In this document: one piece after another, positions 51,632 through 60,200 of the stretch
Numbering within the stretch: the first letter of the stretch is position 1
How the letters are laid out: each line of letters starts with the position of its first letter
Assembly (NCBI GenBank): GCA_029262795.1
Contig: JAJCYT010000031.1
Span: forward strand, 186,001 to 250,000
Source: Candidatus Fraserbacteria bacterium
GTDB taxonomy: Bacteria; Bipolaricaulota; Bipolaricaulia; RBG-16-55-9; JAJCYT01
Reading direction: 5' to 3'
DNA: 64,000 bases
Made by a program: the position numbers and the translations under genes
Notes under the pieces: model-generated
Seen by the model: the letters and a program-made list of their open reading frames with translations, nothing else
The model's database searches: none
What the model was told of the DNA's origin: nothing

Positions 51632-52797
51632 CAGGCGTCGGTGCCCTGCATGGTTTCAGCCACAATCTGATCGACCACACTGAACAAAGCTTCTTGTGTT
51701 GAAGCACCATCTTTGCAGGCGGTGTTGTAGGTGTGCAGTTGACGGTCTGCGCTGGTGCCATTTTTCAAAATGGTGTGCAGGTAATTGACCTCTTCACGGC
51801 TGCCCAATTCATCAACCACATCGTCAATCCAGTTAAGCATTTCAAGGGCAAGGAAACGCATGGGGACTTCTTCTTTTTTGCCAAAGTCAATCAGCTTGCC
51901 TTCGATGCCGTAGCGCATGGCGCGCCACTTGTTTTCCATAATCAGGCTGCGTCGATAGCGCCGCCAGCTTTGATTGTTCTGATTCATCTGAATCAGCTTG
52001 GCGATCAACGCCTGGATAATGGCGGCCACACAGGTGGCTTCTTCAACTTTGGTGCCGATGTCGGCAATGCGAATTTCCAGCGTGCCGAACTTAAGATTGG
52101 GGCGCACATCCCACCAGATCTTGGTGGGGTCGGCCTGTTGGATCTCCTCATTCATGATGGAGCCGACTTTGCCCAACAGATCGACAAATTCCGTGTATTC
52201 AGAATAAGAATTAAACGACTGCGGAATCCCTGTGCGTGGCAGCATTTCAAACACCACACTGCGATACGATTTCAAGCCCGTGTCACGCCCCTGCCAAAAA
52301 GGAGAACTGGTCGAGATGGCCAGGAGGTGTGGCAGAAAATAACGCAGTTGATTCATGATTTCGATCATCAATTCTTTTTTGTCCCCAAACCCAATGTGAA
52401 TATGAAAGCCAAAGATCAAAAGTTGAGAGGCCACACCCTGCATGTGGTCGAGCAACTTTCGATAGCGCTGTCCAGGGGTGACGCTCTGATTTAACCAGGA
52501 CGCAAACGGGTGGGTGCTGGCGGCGGCAATCTGAAGGTCGTTGTCGTGGGCAATTTTGCACACGGTGCGGCGCAGTCGTTTGAATTCTTCTTTCACTTCC
52601 TGGATGTTGCGACAGACCTGACTGCCCACCTCAATTTGGCTTTGCATGAATTCAGGTTTCAGCTCTTCATCGGGAAAAATAAGTTTGCCGTGTTCTAAAA
52701 ATTCCTGAACGTAAGAGTGAAGATCGCGTGTTTCTGGGTGGATGATTTGATACTCTTCCTCCACCCCCATCGTCAGTGGAACCCCTGCAAATGCCAT
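51628..52797 (-). CDS. Carboxylate-amine ligase, YbdK/GCS2 family
   Basis: 389 residues. Family opening [57 protein letters not shown] and [20 protein letters not shown]. These enzymes make gamma-glutamyl amides such as gamma-glutamylcysteine with ATP, and many have weak activity or unknown physiological amines. The start at 52797 has the family's usual N-terminus. It is convergent with aapP and probably monocistronic. Confidence 0.9.
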   Translation of the reverse strand: MAFAGVPLTMGVEEEYQIIHPETRDLHSYVQEFLEHGKLIFPDEELKPEFMQSQIEVGSQVCRNIQEVKEEFKRLRRTVCKIAHDNDLQIAAASTHPFASWLNQSVTPGQRYRKLLDHMQGVASQLLIFGFHIHIGFGDKKELMIEIMNQLRYFLPHLLAISTSSPFWQGRDTGLKSYRSVVFEMLPRTGIPQSFNSYSEYTEFVDLLGKVGSIMNEEIQQADPTKIWWDVRPNLKFGTLEIRIADIGTKVEEATCVAAIIQALIAKLIQMNQNNQSWRRYRRSLIMENKWRAMRYGIEGKLIDFGKKEEVPMRFLALEMLNWIDDVVDELGSREEVNYLHTILKNGTSADRQLHTYNTACKDGASTQEALFSVVDQIVAETMQGTDAC

Positions 52798-52926
52798 TTG
52801 GCCAAAACCTCCCCAATGTTTTGTCTCACTTTAGCCCATGTTTGGCTAAAAATACAATTTTAGTTAAAGTTCAGTTTAACAAACGTTTGATTAAATTTAA
52901 CAATATTCTTGGCATTGGATCGTGAT

Positions 52927-53247
52927 ATGAGCGAAGCAATACAGGTTTTTACCACAGTGGATTCCGAAGCGGCTGCACAAAAATTATCAGCAGTGTTGGT
53001 GAAGGAACGATTTGCGGCGTGCGTTCAAGTGTCCGGCCCCATCACCAGCACCTATTGGTGGCAGGGCCAGCTTGAAACGTCCCAGGAATGGCTGTGCATC
53101 ATTAAAAGTGAACGATCACTCTATGGTGTCCTGGAAGCAGTCATCAAGCAAAGCCACCCCTACGATGTGCCGGAAATTCTGGCCATGCCAGTGGTTGCTG
53201 GAAACAAAGATTATTTGGATTGGCTGATAGCAGAATTGAAATTCTAG
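52927..53247 (+). CDS. cutA: CutA1-type divalent ion tolerance protein
   Basis: 106 residues from the ATG of MSEAIQVFTTVDSEAAAQKL. A start at 52909 would add six residues. Typical trimeric ferredoxin-like fold: RFAACVQVSGPITSTYWWQG, TSQEWLCIIKS and HPYDVPEILAMPV...DYLDWL. CutA1 is linked to copper tolerance, but its molecular function is still debated. No metal-efflux genes are adjacent. Confidence 0.94.
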   Translation: MSEAIQVFTTVDSEAAAQKLSAVLVKERFAACVQVSGPITSTYWWQGQLETSQEWLCIIKSERSLYGVLEAVIKQSHPYDVPEILAMPVVAGNKDYLDWLIAELKF

Positions 53248-53325
53248 AGCAAATTGAAAAACTGTCAGGACACTTCTTCTGATGAACTAAGATGAATTAA
53301 GAACACACGTCAGGGGAAGGACCAC

Positions 53326-54054
53326 ATGCACCGCACTAAAATATTCGCGCTTGTTATCATTGTGATAGCCATTGCTTCACTTCAAACATCTGCCACATTT
53401 CAACAACCAAAATGGGAAGCGTTTGAGCTGGCAGATTTGGTGTCACAGCGAGCAGAGGCTGAAGTGGCCTTCATGCCATTTTTAGACCGAAACAGCATGG
53501 TGGTCGGGTTGCTTGAGCTCATGCCTGCAGACGAAGACACACGCCCCATTGCGCCTCTGGATGAGGTGTACTACATCTTTGAAGGCGAAGGTGTGTTGCA
53601 GGTGGGGGAGCAAAACATCGATATTCAACCTGGGATGGTGGTTTTTACCAAGGCAGGTTCCAATGGACGGTTCACCAATATTTCCGAAGCGATACAAGCT
53701 GTGGTGGCGACGATAAAATCACCTTCCAGTAACACATCTCCGGCCTCACAAGTGTTTACACAGCAGCGCATTGAAGCAACCAGAAACCCCAACAGCAATG
53801 TTTGGAATCCATTTTTGAACAGACCCAACGTAACTTTTGGCCTGTACATGTTGCCCGAAGCACGTGGCGGTGACGGTCGTTTGGTGCATACCTTTGAAGA
53901 GCTCAACATTATCACCAAGGGCAGCAGTAAATTTAGAATGGATGACGACGAAGTGGACGTAAAGCAACATTCAATTGTATTCATCGAGTCAGGGGTAGGT
54001 CACTTTTTCCATTCGCTGAATGAGGATATCGATATCCTCATTTTGTGGAGTTAG
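53326..54054 (+). CDS. Secreted two-domain cupin protein
   Basis: 242 residues with a signal peptide (FALVIIVIAIASLQTSA). Two cupin barrels: first about 60-130 (PIAPLDEVYYIFEGEGVLQV, IQPGMVVFTKAG), second about 160-242 (RLVHTFEELNIITKGSSKFR, HSIVFIESGVGHFFHS). Only the second has several His near the metal site (VHTFEELN, GHFFHS); the first lacks them, so perhaps one domain is structural. A GGGGAAGG site precedes the ATG. Role in the periplasm unknown; no close functional match recognised. Confidence 0.75.
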   Translation: MHRTKIFALVIIVIAIASLQTSATFQQPKWEAFELADLVSQRAEAEVAFMPFLDRNSMVVGLLELMPADEDTRPIAPLDEVYYIFEGEGVLQVGEQNIDIQPGMVVFTKAGSNGRFTNISEAIQAVVATIKSPSSNTSPASQVFTQQRIEATRNPNSNVWNPFLNRPNVTFGLYMLPEARGGDGRLVHTFEELNIITKGSSKFRMDDDEVDVKQHSIVFIESGVGHFFHSLNEDIDILILWS

Positions 54055-54089
54055 GTTTTAATAAGAGTCAAAAATATCAAATAGTTCAT

Positions 54090-54147
54090 AAGGCTTCAAA
54101 TCCCCCAACCCCCTTCCTCTGAAGGGGGCTACGGTTTGTCTGTGTGA
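54090..54147 (-). repeat. Dispersed hairpin repeat, copy 5
   Basis: On the minus strand: CACAGACAAACCGTAGCCCC then CTTCAGAGGAAGGGGGTTGG, ending GGGGGATTTGAAG. The loop is changed relative to other copies, but both stem arms are kept. The 5' flank CACAGACAAA-CGT matches copy 1. Confidence 0.85.
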
Positions 54148-54285
54148 GGTTATCCTTTAGTTCAAAACATTGTTCTAGCCGAAAGATTAAGCAATAAACA
54201 TTTTTTTGAGATCTAAATATTGATCAATACAGACCAAATAATTTCAATAAACTCTCAAAAAGAATGCCGTTGTATATTAAAGAAC

Positions 54286-54345
54286 AAACATTGCAGTCCA
54301 ATCGTGCCCCCTTGATGTTAAGGGGGTTGGGGGATTTGAAGCTTT
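54286..54345 (+). repeat. Dispersed hairpin repeat, copy 6
   Basis: CCAATCGTGCCCCCTTGATG then TTAAGGGGGTTGGGGGATTT. Intact arms CCCCCTTGA/TTAAGGGGG (one mismatch). The flank GCAGTCCAATCGT is shared with copy 3. Confidence 0.85.
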
Positions 54346-54365
54346 CACTTTGTTAAAAAATTTCC

Positions 54366-54394
54366 TTTCATGTGTTCAAATAAAAATGTATAAT
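54366..54394 (+). promoter_or_regulatory. Sigma-70 promoter of uvrB
   Basis: -35 TTTCAT (54366-54371), 17-bp spacer, -10 TATAAT (54389-54394). The uvrB ATG follows after 27 bases with AGGGAGG between. Confidence 0.65.
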
Positions 54395-54421
54395 GGTATG
54401 ATCCACCTGTAGGGAGGGCGC

Positions 54422-56404
54422 ATGGGCGAACAACAGTTTGAACTGATCTCACCATTTGAACCTCGCGGCAGTCAGCCGGATGCCATTGCAGCGCTGGTTA
54501 AGGGCGTTGAATCCGGCATGAAAAAGCAAACGCTGTTGGGGGTCACCGGCAGTGGAAAAACATTCACAGTCGCTCACGCCATTCAACAATTAAAACGCCC
54601 CACCTTGGTGCTGGCGCACAATAAAACGCTGGCAGCGCAGCTTTGCAATGAATTCAGAGAATTTTTTCCAAACAATGCGGTTCACTACTTTGTCAGCTAT
54701 TACGATTACTATCAGCCGGAAGCTTATGTGGCCCAAACAGACACTTACATTGAAAAAGATGCGTCGGTCAATGATGAAATTGACCGCTTGCGTCATGCCG
54801 CCACCAGTGCCTTACTTGAGCGTCGGGATGTCATTATTGTTGCCAGTATTTCCTGCATTTACGGTTTGGGGTCACCTGAAGATTATGCGGGCATGACGCT
54901 GGCTTTGGAGCATGGCGAATATCGCAATCGTGACGATATTCTAAAACGCTTGGTGGAGATTCAATACGAGCGCAACGACATTGGCTTCGAACGAGGGACC
55001 TTTCGTGTGCGCGGTGACACGATTGAAATTATTCCCATCTACGGCGAAAATGTGATCCGAATTGAATTGTTCGGCGATGAGGTCGAGCGAATCCGTGAAG
55101 TCGATCCCATCACGGCAGAAGTGATTCAAGAGAAATCCACACTCACCATTTATCCAGGCTCGCACTTTGTGACCACTCAGGAAAAACTTGCTGTGGCAAA
55201 GGAAACTATTCAGGTGGAATTGGCACAACGATTGAAATATTTCAATTCAAAAAACAAATTGCTCGAAGCACAGCGCCTCGATATGCGCACCAAGTATGAC
55301 CTGGAAATGATTGAGGAAATGGGCTATTGCTCCGGCATCGAAAATTATTCCAGGCACTTGGCGGGACGTGCACCCGGCAGCACGCCGACCACATTAATCG
55401 ATTTTTTCCCAGATGATTTTCTATTTGTGATTGATGAAAGCCACCAATCCATTCCACAGGCCAGAGGCATGTACAAAGGTGACAAAGCACGTAAGACAAA
55501 TTTGGTGGATCATGGCTTTCGTTTGCCATCAGCCATAGACAATCGCCCGTTGATGTTTAATGAATTCGAGCAAAAACTGAAGCAGGTGATTTTTGTTTCT
55601 GCCACCCCTGGGCCGTATGAAAATCAGCACAGCGAACAGGTGGTCGAACAAATCATCCGTCCCACCGGCTTGATTGATCCTGAGGTCAGCGTTAAACCAA
55701 TTGAAGGTCAGATTGACGATTTGCTTGAAGAAATACGCATCGTGCTGGAGCGAAAAGAACGCGCCTTGGTCACCACTCTCACCAAGAAAATGGCGGAAGA
55801 TTTAACCGATTATTTGGTCAGCCTTAATTACAAAGCGCGCTATCTGCACTCTGAAGTTGACACGCTGGAACGCATCGAAATTCTGCGTGATCTGCGCCTG
55901 GGGGTGTTCGATATTCTGGTGGGAATCAACTTGCTTCGTGAAGGGTTGGACCTTCCTGAAGTGTCACTGGTGGCAATTCTGGATGCGGACAAAGAAGGTT
56001 TTTTACGTTCAGAAACTTCTTTGGTACAAACCATCGGGCGTGCGGCACGAAACATCGAAGGAAAAGTGATTTTATACGCCGATAAGATTACTGATTCAAT
56101 GGATCGTGCTTTGAAAGAAACCAGCCGCAGGCGTCAAATTCAGTTGGATTACAACGAGCAACATGGGATCACGCCGGAATCAATCAAAAAGGAAATCACC
56201 GACATCGTTCAAGCGCTGAATCTTGAAAGTGACGAAGCAAAGGCCAAAGCTGAAAAACCTTTGTCCAGTAAAGAACTGGCCAAGTTTATCCATCAACTCG
56301 AAGATGAAATGGTTGATGCTGCCAAGAAACTTGAGTTCGAACGCGCTGCCCGAATCCGCGATGAAATCAAGGAACTCAGAAAAGATCTGGTTGGCGTGGA
56401 TTAA
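54422..56404 (+). CDS. uvrB: Excinuclease ABC subunit B
   Basis: 660 residues, full length. Walker [13 protein letters not shown], the [10 protein letters not shown] beta-hairpin start, [14 protein letters not shown], helicase motif [11 protein letters not shown], motif [19 protein letters not shown] and QTIGRAARN, and a C-terminal UVR coiled-coil ([20 protein letters not shown]) that binds UvrC. It is the damage-verifying helicase of nucleotide excision repair. It ends 45 bases before the glutaminyl cyclase gene. Confidence 0.98.
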   Translation: MGEQQFELISPFEPRGSQPDAIAALVKGVESGMKKQTLLGVTGSGKTFTVAHAIQQLKRPTLVLAHNKTLAAQLCNEFREFFPNNAVHYFVSYYDYYQPEAYVAQTDTYIEKDASVNDEIDRLRHAATSALLERRDVIIVASISCIYGLGSPEDYAGMTLALEHGEYRNRDDILKRLVEIQYERNDIGFERGTFRVRGDTIEIIPIYGENVIRIELFGDEVERIREVDPITAEVIQEKSTLTIYPGSHFVTTQEKLAVAKETIQVELAQRLKYFNSKNKLLEAQRLDMRTKYDLEMIEEMGYCSGIENYSRHLAGRAPGSTPTTLIDFFPDDFLFVIDESHQSIPQARGMYKGDKARKTNLVDHGFRLPSAIDNRPLMFNEFEQKLKQVIFVSATPGPYENQHSEQVVEQIIRPTGLIDPEVSVKPIEGQIDDLLEEIRIVLERKERALVTTLTKKMAEDLTDYLVSLNYKARYLHSEVDTLERIEILRDLRLGVFDILVGINLLREGLDLPEVSLVAILDADKEGFLRSETSLVQTIGRAARNIEGKVILYADKITDSMDRALKETSRRRQIQLDYNEQHGITPESIKKEITDIVQALNLESDEAKAKAEKPLSSKELAKFIHQLEDEMVDAAKKLEFERAARIRDEIKELRKDLVGVD

Positions 56405-56449
56405 CTTTGCGTTTATCATAAAGGTGATCCAGAGGGTAAAGGAACAAAC

Positions 56450-57277
56450 ATGAATAAACTTTTCTCAGCCTTAACCATATTGATGTTGCTCGGCCTAAGT
56501 GCTTGTGACAATCCTTCAATTTCTGCCTCCACAGGTTGCGGTGAAACTGCTGCTACAGTGACCTCTAATGAAGACAGTGCAGCTGTGTATAGTTTCTGTA
56601 TCGTCAATACATATGACCACGACTCCAACGCATTTACTCAAGGGTTGGTGTATTACGAAGGTGTGTTCTATGAAGGCACGGGCCGTTATGGTTTTTCCAA
56701 CATTCGCAAAGTTGAAATTGATACGGGAGATGTGCTTCAGAGTCGCGATATTGCTGATCAGTATTTTGGTGAAGGGATCACGCTTTGGAATGATCAACTG
56801 TTGCAACTCACCTGGCAGGCACAAAAAGGCTTCATCTACGATCGGGAAACCTTTGAACCTCAGGGTGAATTTTCCTATCCCACCGAAGGTTGGGGCATTA
56901 CCCATGATGGTTCCAAGCTGATGATGAGCGATGGCAGCAACGCCATTTTTTATTTAAACCCTGATACTTTTGAAATTACCAGCGGGGTTGAAGTGGTGGA
57001 CAAAGGGCAACAGATTAATCGTCTGAATGAACTTGAGTACATCAACGGTGAAATCTGGGCCAATGTGTGGTTGACCAACAACATCGTTCGCATTGATCCT
57101 GTCTCAGGGGATGTGATTGGCTGGCTTGATCTAACAGGCTTAAAACCCACAGCCGATTTAAACAATCGAGATGCCGTTCTCAATGGCATTGCCTATGATG
57201 AAGAGAATGATCGCTTGTTTGTGACGGGCAAATGGTGGTCCAAGTTGTTTGAAATTCAATTGGTCGCCCAAAACTGA
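56450..57277 (+). CDS. Glutaminyl-peptide cyclotransferase (plant/bacterial type), lipoprotein
   Basis: 275 residues. Lipobox LSAC (Cys 20) after a short hydrophobic signal. Five-bladed propeller matching the glutamine cyclotransferase family: DHDSNAFTQGLVYYEGVFYE, GTGRYGFSNIRKVEI, GEGITLWNDQLLQLTWQ, GWGITHDGSKLMMSDGS and LNELEYINGEIWANVW. The family turns N-terminal Gln into pyroglutamate on exported peptides. Its stop overlaps the GNAT start (TGATG), so the two are translationally coupled. Confidence 0.93.
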   Translation: MNKLFSALTILMLLGLSACDNPSISASTGCGETAATVTSNEDSAAVYSFCIVNTYDHDSNAFTQGLVYYEGVFYEGTGRYGFSNIRKVEIDTGDVLQSRDIADQYFGEGITLWNDQLLQLTWQAQKGFIYDRETFEPQGEFSYPTEGWGITHDGSKLMMSDGSNAIFYLNPDTFEITSGVEVVDKGQQINRLNELEYINGEIWANVWLTNNIVRIDPVSGDVIGWLDLTGLKPTADLNNRDAVLNGIAYDEENDRLFVTGKWWSKLFEIQLVAQN

Positions 57278-58047
57278 TGAACGTTGTTGATGCCATTGAG
57301 TCCAATCTGTTTGGTTATCTGGAGGCTTTTGGCAGGATTGCTCAGGGGCAACTTCATCAAACCTCAGAATTAAGCTGGACCCATACAGGCAGTCCTCTTT
57401 TAAATCGTGCTTTTGCCGCAAAGCTTGATCAGGATGCTTTTGCACAGATTGATCGAATTGTTGACAACTATCGAACCCTCCAATCGCCTGTCACATGGAT
57501 GACAGGCCCATCGACCACGCCCACCAATCTTTCGGACCAATTGTTGCAAAAAGAGTTTAATCACGTTTCAGATTGGCCAGGGATGTCCTTATCTCTTGAT
57601 GACTTAGGCATGTATGAAATCCCTCAAGGGTTTTTATATCAGCCTGTTACTGAATCGAATTTTGATGCCTGGACACAGATTACGCGACCTTGTTTTGGAA
57701 TTCCTGAAACATTTCAAGATGTTTTCGACGCCATTTTTAACGAGTTACTGTTGGGGAAAATGGCACCATTTCGAGGGTTTTTAGCAAGTGTAAATGGTCA
57801 ATTTGTCTGCACATCACTGGCTTATTTGAAGGATGGTGTGGTCGGCGTTTACTGGGTCGCCACGCCACCTGAAGCACAAAGAAAAAGCTACGCCACAGCA
57901 TTAACGCATCAAATGCTAGACGGGCTTAAAGATCAAGCCGAATTTGCCGTGCTACATGCCACACCGGCAGGACGAAAAGTCTATGCGCGAATGGGATTTA
58001 AAAACCACTGCAATATCGGCTTATATTTGTGGTCGCCGGAAAGCTGA
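57277..58047 (+). CDS. GNAT-family acetyltransferase
   Basis: 256 residues starting in the TGATG overlap with the cyclotransferase. The C-terminal half is the GNAT fold with VCTSLAYLKDGVVGVYWVAT, the acetyl-CoA loop VATPPEAQRKSYATALTHQM (the Q/R-x-x-G-x-A motif is altered to QRKSYA) and HATPAGRKVYARMGFK. The N-terminal half (about 1-110) resembles the N-domain of two-domain GNATs. Substrate unknown. It is convergent with dppC, ending one base from its stop. Confidence 0.82.
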   Translation: MNVVDAIESNLFGYLEAFGRIAQGQLHQTSELSWTHTGSPLLNRAFAAKLDQDAFAQIDRIVDNYRTLQSPVTWMTGPSTTPTNLSDQLLQKEFNHVSDWPGMSLSLDDLGMYEIPQGFLYQPVTESNFDAWTQITRPCFGIPETFQDVFDAIFNELLLGKMAPFRGFLASVNGQFVCTSLAYLKDGVVGVYWVATPPEAQRKSYATALTHQMLDGLKDQAEFAVLHATPAGRKVYARMGFKNHCNIGLYLWSPES

Positions 58048-58048
58048 T

Positions 58049-59068
58049 TTATCTTCGAATACTGCGTGGGTCCAAGGCATCGCGCAGACCATCGCCGAGC
58101 AGATTGAAGCACAATACCGCCAGGAAGATGAATAATCCTGGAAATACCGCAATAAAGATGCCGTTGGTGCGGAACAAAAATCCTTGCGCCCCGGACAGCA
58201 TATTGCCCCAGGAAACCGCCGGTTGTTGAATCCCCAATCCCAGGAAGGACAGGCCCGATTCCACCAAAATGGCTTCTCCCATCATCAAACTGAACTGCAC
58301 GATAATCACCGCAGCCGCATTGGGCAGAAGATGGCGCAGGATCACGCGGAAATGGCCGCCGCCCAGAACACGTGCAGCATCTGTAAATTCGCGTTCTTTG
58401 AGGCTAAGCACTTCGCCGCGCACCAAGCGTGCGGTCGCCATCCAGTAAAACATAATAAACACCAGGATGATGATAAAAATACTCTTGTTTGCCGAGCCTA
58501 ACCAATCATCCAGCATTTGCCCCAGCGGGACTTCACGGTTGTTGAGCAGGGCTGATAAAATTAACAACAAAGGTATTTGAGGCATGGACAGCATGATGTC
58601 AATAAGGCGTGAAATAACCATGTCAAACTTACCGCCAACATACGCAGCCAAAGCCCCTAAAACGCTTCCCAAAATGGTTGAAATCAATGCGCCCACAATG
58701 CCCACCAGCAATGAAACACGCCCACCATAAAGCACACGCGTGAGGATATCGCGCCCAAGCTGATCGGTTCCCAAAGGATAGACGCCACATTCCCAAAGGA
58801 ATACTTTTTCACTGTGGCACTGGCCTGCAGGAAAAAATGCAGCTTTTTCCACACTGGGTGAACTGAATTTCATCGGACCATTGATTTCTCGAAAATCGTA
58901 AGGCGAAATCCAGGGAGCTGCAATAGACATGGCGGCAAAAAGAAGCACCACAAACCCACCCATCAATGCCACTTTATGACGAGAAAAACGTCGCCAGGCC
59001 ATTGCCCATGCTGAATTGGTTTGTTTGCGAGCAGACTTGACTCTAAGTGGTCTTGTGGTGGTTGTCAT
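58049..59068 (-). CDS. Peptide/nickel-type ABC transporter permease, DppC-like
   Basis: 339 residues. Soluble N-terminal segment, then OppC/DppC-type permease: first helix KVALMGGFVVLLFAAMSIAA, YPLGTDQLGRDILTRVLYGG, the EAA motif FTDAARVLGGGHFRVILRHL and LSFLGLGIQQPAVSWGNML. It forms the channel with the DppB-like protein encoded 12 bases upstream. Substrate class is oligopeptide or similar. The C-terminus SIRR is usual for the family. Confidence 0.93.
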   Translation of the reverse strand: MTTTTRPLRVKSARKQTNSAWAMAWRRFSRHKVALMGGFVVLLFAAMSIAAPWISPYDFREINGPMKFSSPSVEKAAFFPAGQCHSEKVFLWECGVYPLGTDQLGRDILTRVLYGGRVSLLVGIVGALISTILGSVLGALAAYVGGKFDMVISRLIDIMLSMPQIPLLLILSALLNNREVPLGQMLDDWLGSANKSIFIIILVFIMFYWMATARLVRGEVLSLKEREFTDAARVLGGGHFRVILRHLLPNAAAVIIVQFSLMMGEAILVESGLSFLGLGIQQPAVSWGNMLSGAQGFLFRTNGIFIAVFPGLFIFLAVLCFNLLGDGLRDALDPRSIRR

Positions 59069-59080
59069 AATAAGTTACTC

Positions 59081-60118
59081 CTAATCATATCTAATTCGTG
59101 GATCAATCAGCGCGTAAACGATATCTGCCAGCAGGTTGAACAACAGCACCAGCATGGAGATAAACATTAAAGCCACCATGGCCACATTAAAATCGTTGTT
59201 CAACAAAGAGCCTAAAATGGCAGTCCCCATCCCTGGCCAGTTGAACACCGTTTCGGTCAGCACAGCACCACTGAATAGCACCGGAATAGACAGTGCAATT
59301 AACGTGATGATCGGCAGGATGGCGTTTCTTAGCGCATGTCGAAAAATCACTGTTTTGTGGGTCAAGCCTTTTGCCTTTGCGGTTCGAATATAATCCATGC
59401 TAACCACTTCGAGCATTGAACTGCGCATAAAGCGCGTCCATTGGGCCAATTGCAGTGACGCCAGTGCCACCACAGGCAAGATCAATTGACGGCTGTAATA
59501 GGCAAGGTACGTCATGGCTTTACTGAAGTAAATGCTCAATATTTCCAATGTGTCACTGGTTTCCTGTGCCAGCGTATTCCAGTCTGGCCAAGGGATGCCT
59601 CGGTCCACAAATCCGGCAGGCAAAAAATTTCTAATTTGTATTGAAAATACATAAATTAAAAGAATAGCCAGCCAGAAAATGGGTATGGACACCCCGATGA
59701 AATTGATGAATGTAATTAAATAGTCCCAAAATGAATGTTGCCTGAGCGCGGAAAAAATACCTAACGGTACAGCAATAATAAAGGCAAAGAATAACGAAAG
59801 TCCCGAAAGCACCACGGTATAAGGCAAACGATATTGAAACACATATTGTGTTGCTGGCATCCCATATTGTCTGGAAGGGCCAAAATCACCCTGTACAGCA
59901 CGGCCCAACCATTTCAAGTAACGAATATACCAGGGGTCGTCCAATCCGTAAAGTTCGCGTAAGCGCTCATAGTCGGCCTGCGTAAACCCTGGGTTGCCGC
60001 GACGCATGTCGTCAATTGGATCACCTGGTTTGAGGGCCAGCAAGCTGTAGAGAATCACGGAAATGACAAACAGCGTTGGAATCAGTTGCAGGAATCGGCG
60101 AATTAGAAAATTTATCAT
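59081..60118 (-). CDS. Peptide/nickel-type ABC transporter permease, DppB-like
   Basis: 345 residues with six helices. Family features: IRRFLQLIPTLFVISVILYS, GDPIDDMRRG, YIRTAKAKGLTHKTVIFRHA (EAA motif) and VFNWPGMGTAILGSLLNNDF. No ribosome site is visible before the ATG, which sits 13 bases after the intercistronic stem-loop; low translation or coupling is possible. It is the second gene of the A-B-C order on the minus strand. Confidence 0.93.
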   Translation of the reverse strand: MINFLIRRFLQLIPTLFVISVILYSLLALKPGDPIDDMRRGNPGFTQADYERLRELYGLDDPWYIRYLKWLGRAVQGDFGPSRQYGMPATQYVFQYRLPYTVVLSGLSLFFAFIIAVPLGIFSALRQHSFWDYLITFINFIGVSIPIFWLAILLIYVFSIQIRNFLPAGFVDRGIPWPDWNTLAQETSDTLEILSIYFSKAMTYLAYYSRQLILPVVALASLQLAQWTRFMRSSMLEVVSMDYIRTAKAKGLTHKTVIFRHALRNAILPIITLIALSIPVLFSGAVLTETVFNWPGMGTAILGSLLNNDFNVAMVALMFISMLVLLFNLLADIVYALIDPRIRYD

Positions 60119-60130
60119 AAAGTTTTATAA

Positions 60131-60160
60131 AAAGGGGGCAGGATTTAACCTGCCCCCTTT
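60131..60160 (-). terminator. Intercistronic stem-loop (partial terminator) between dppA and dppB
   Basis: A perfect 12-bp stem AAAGGGGGCAGG/CCTGCCCCCTTT with a 6-nt loop is followed on the minus strand by TTATAAAACTTT. It has the position and shape of a site that reduces readthrough from the binding-protein gene into the permeases. Confidence 0.85.
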
Positions 60161-60200
60161 GCATTTTAAAGCTTATATAAAGAAGCTGACAAGCAAATGC

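Larger units (their letters stand above)
54055..54421. other. Intergenic region before uvrB with two opposed dispersed repeats
   Basis: 367 bases. Copies 5 and 6 of the dispersed repeat stand in opposite orientation, separated by about 140 AT-rich bases, and could pair with each other. The uvrB promoter follows. No LexA-type CTGT-N8-ACAG box was seen. Confidence 0.6.

Noticed and set aside
51733-52494. 253-codon open frame on the plus strand opposite the YbdK-like gene
   Set aside because: It mirrors conserved GCS2 motifs in reverse and has no ribosome site or family.
54090-54345. CRISPR array
   Set aside because: Only two copies, in opposite orientation, with no regular spacers and no cas genes.
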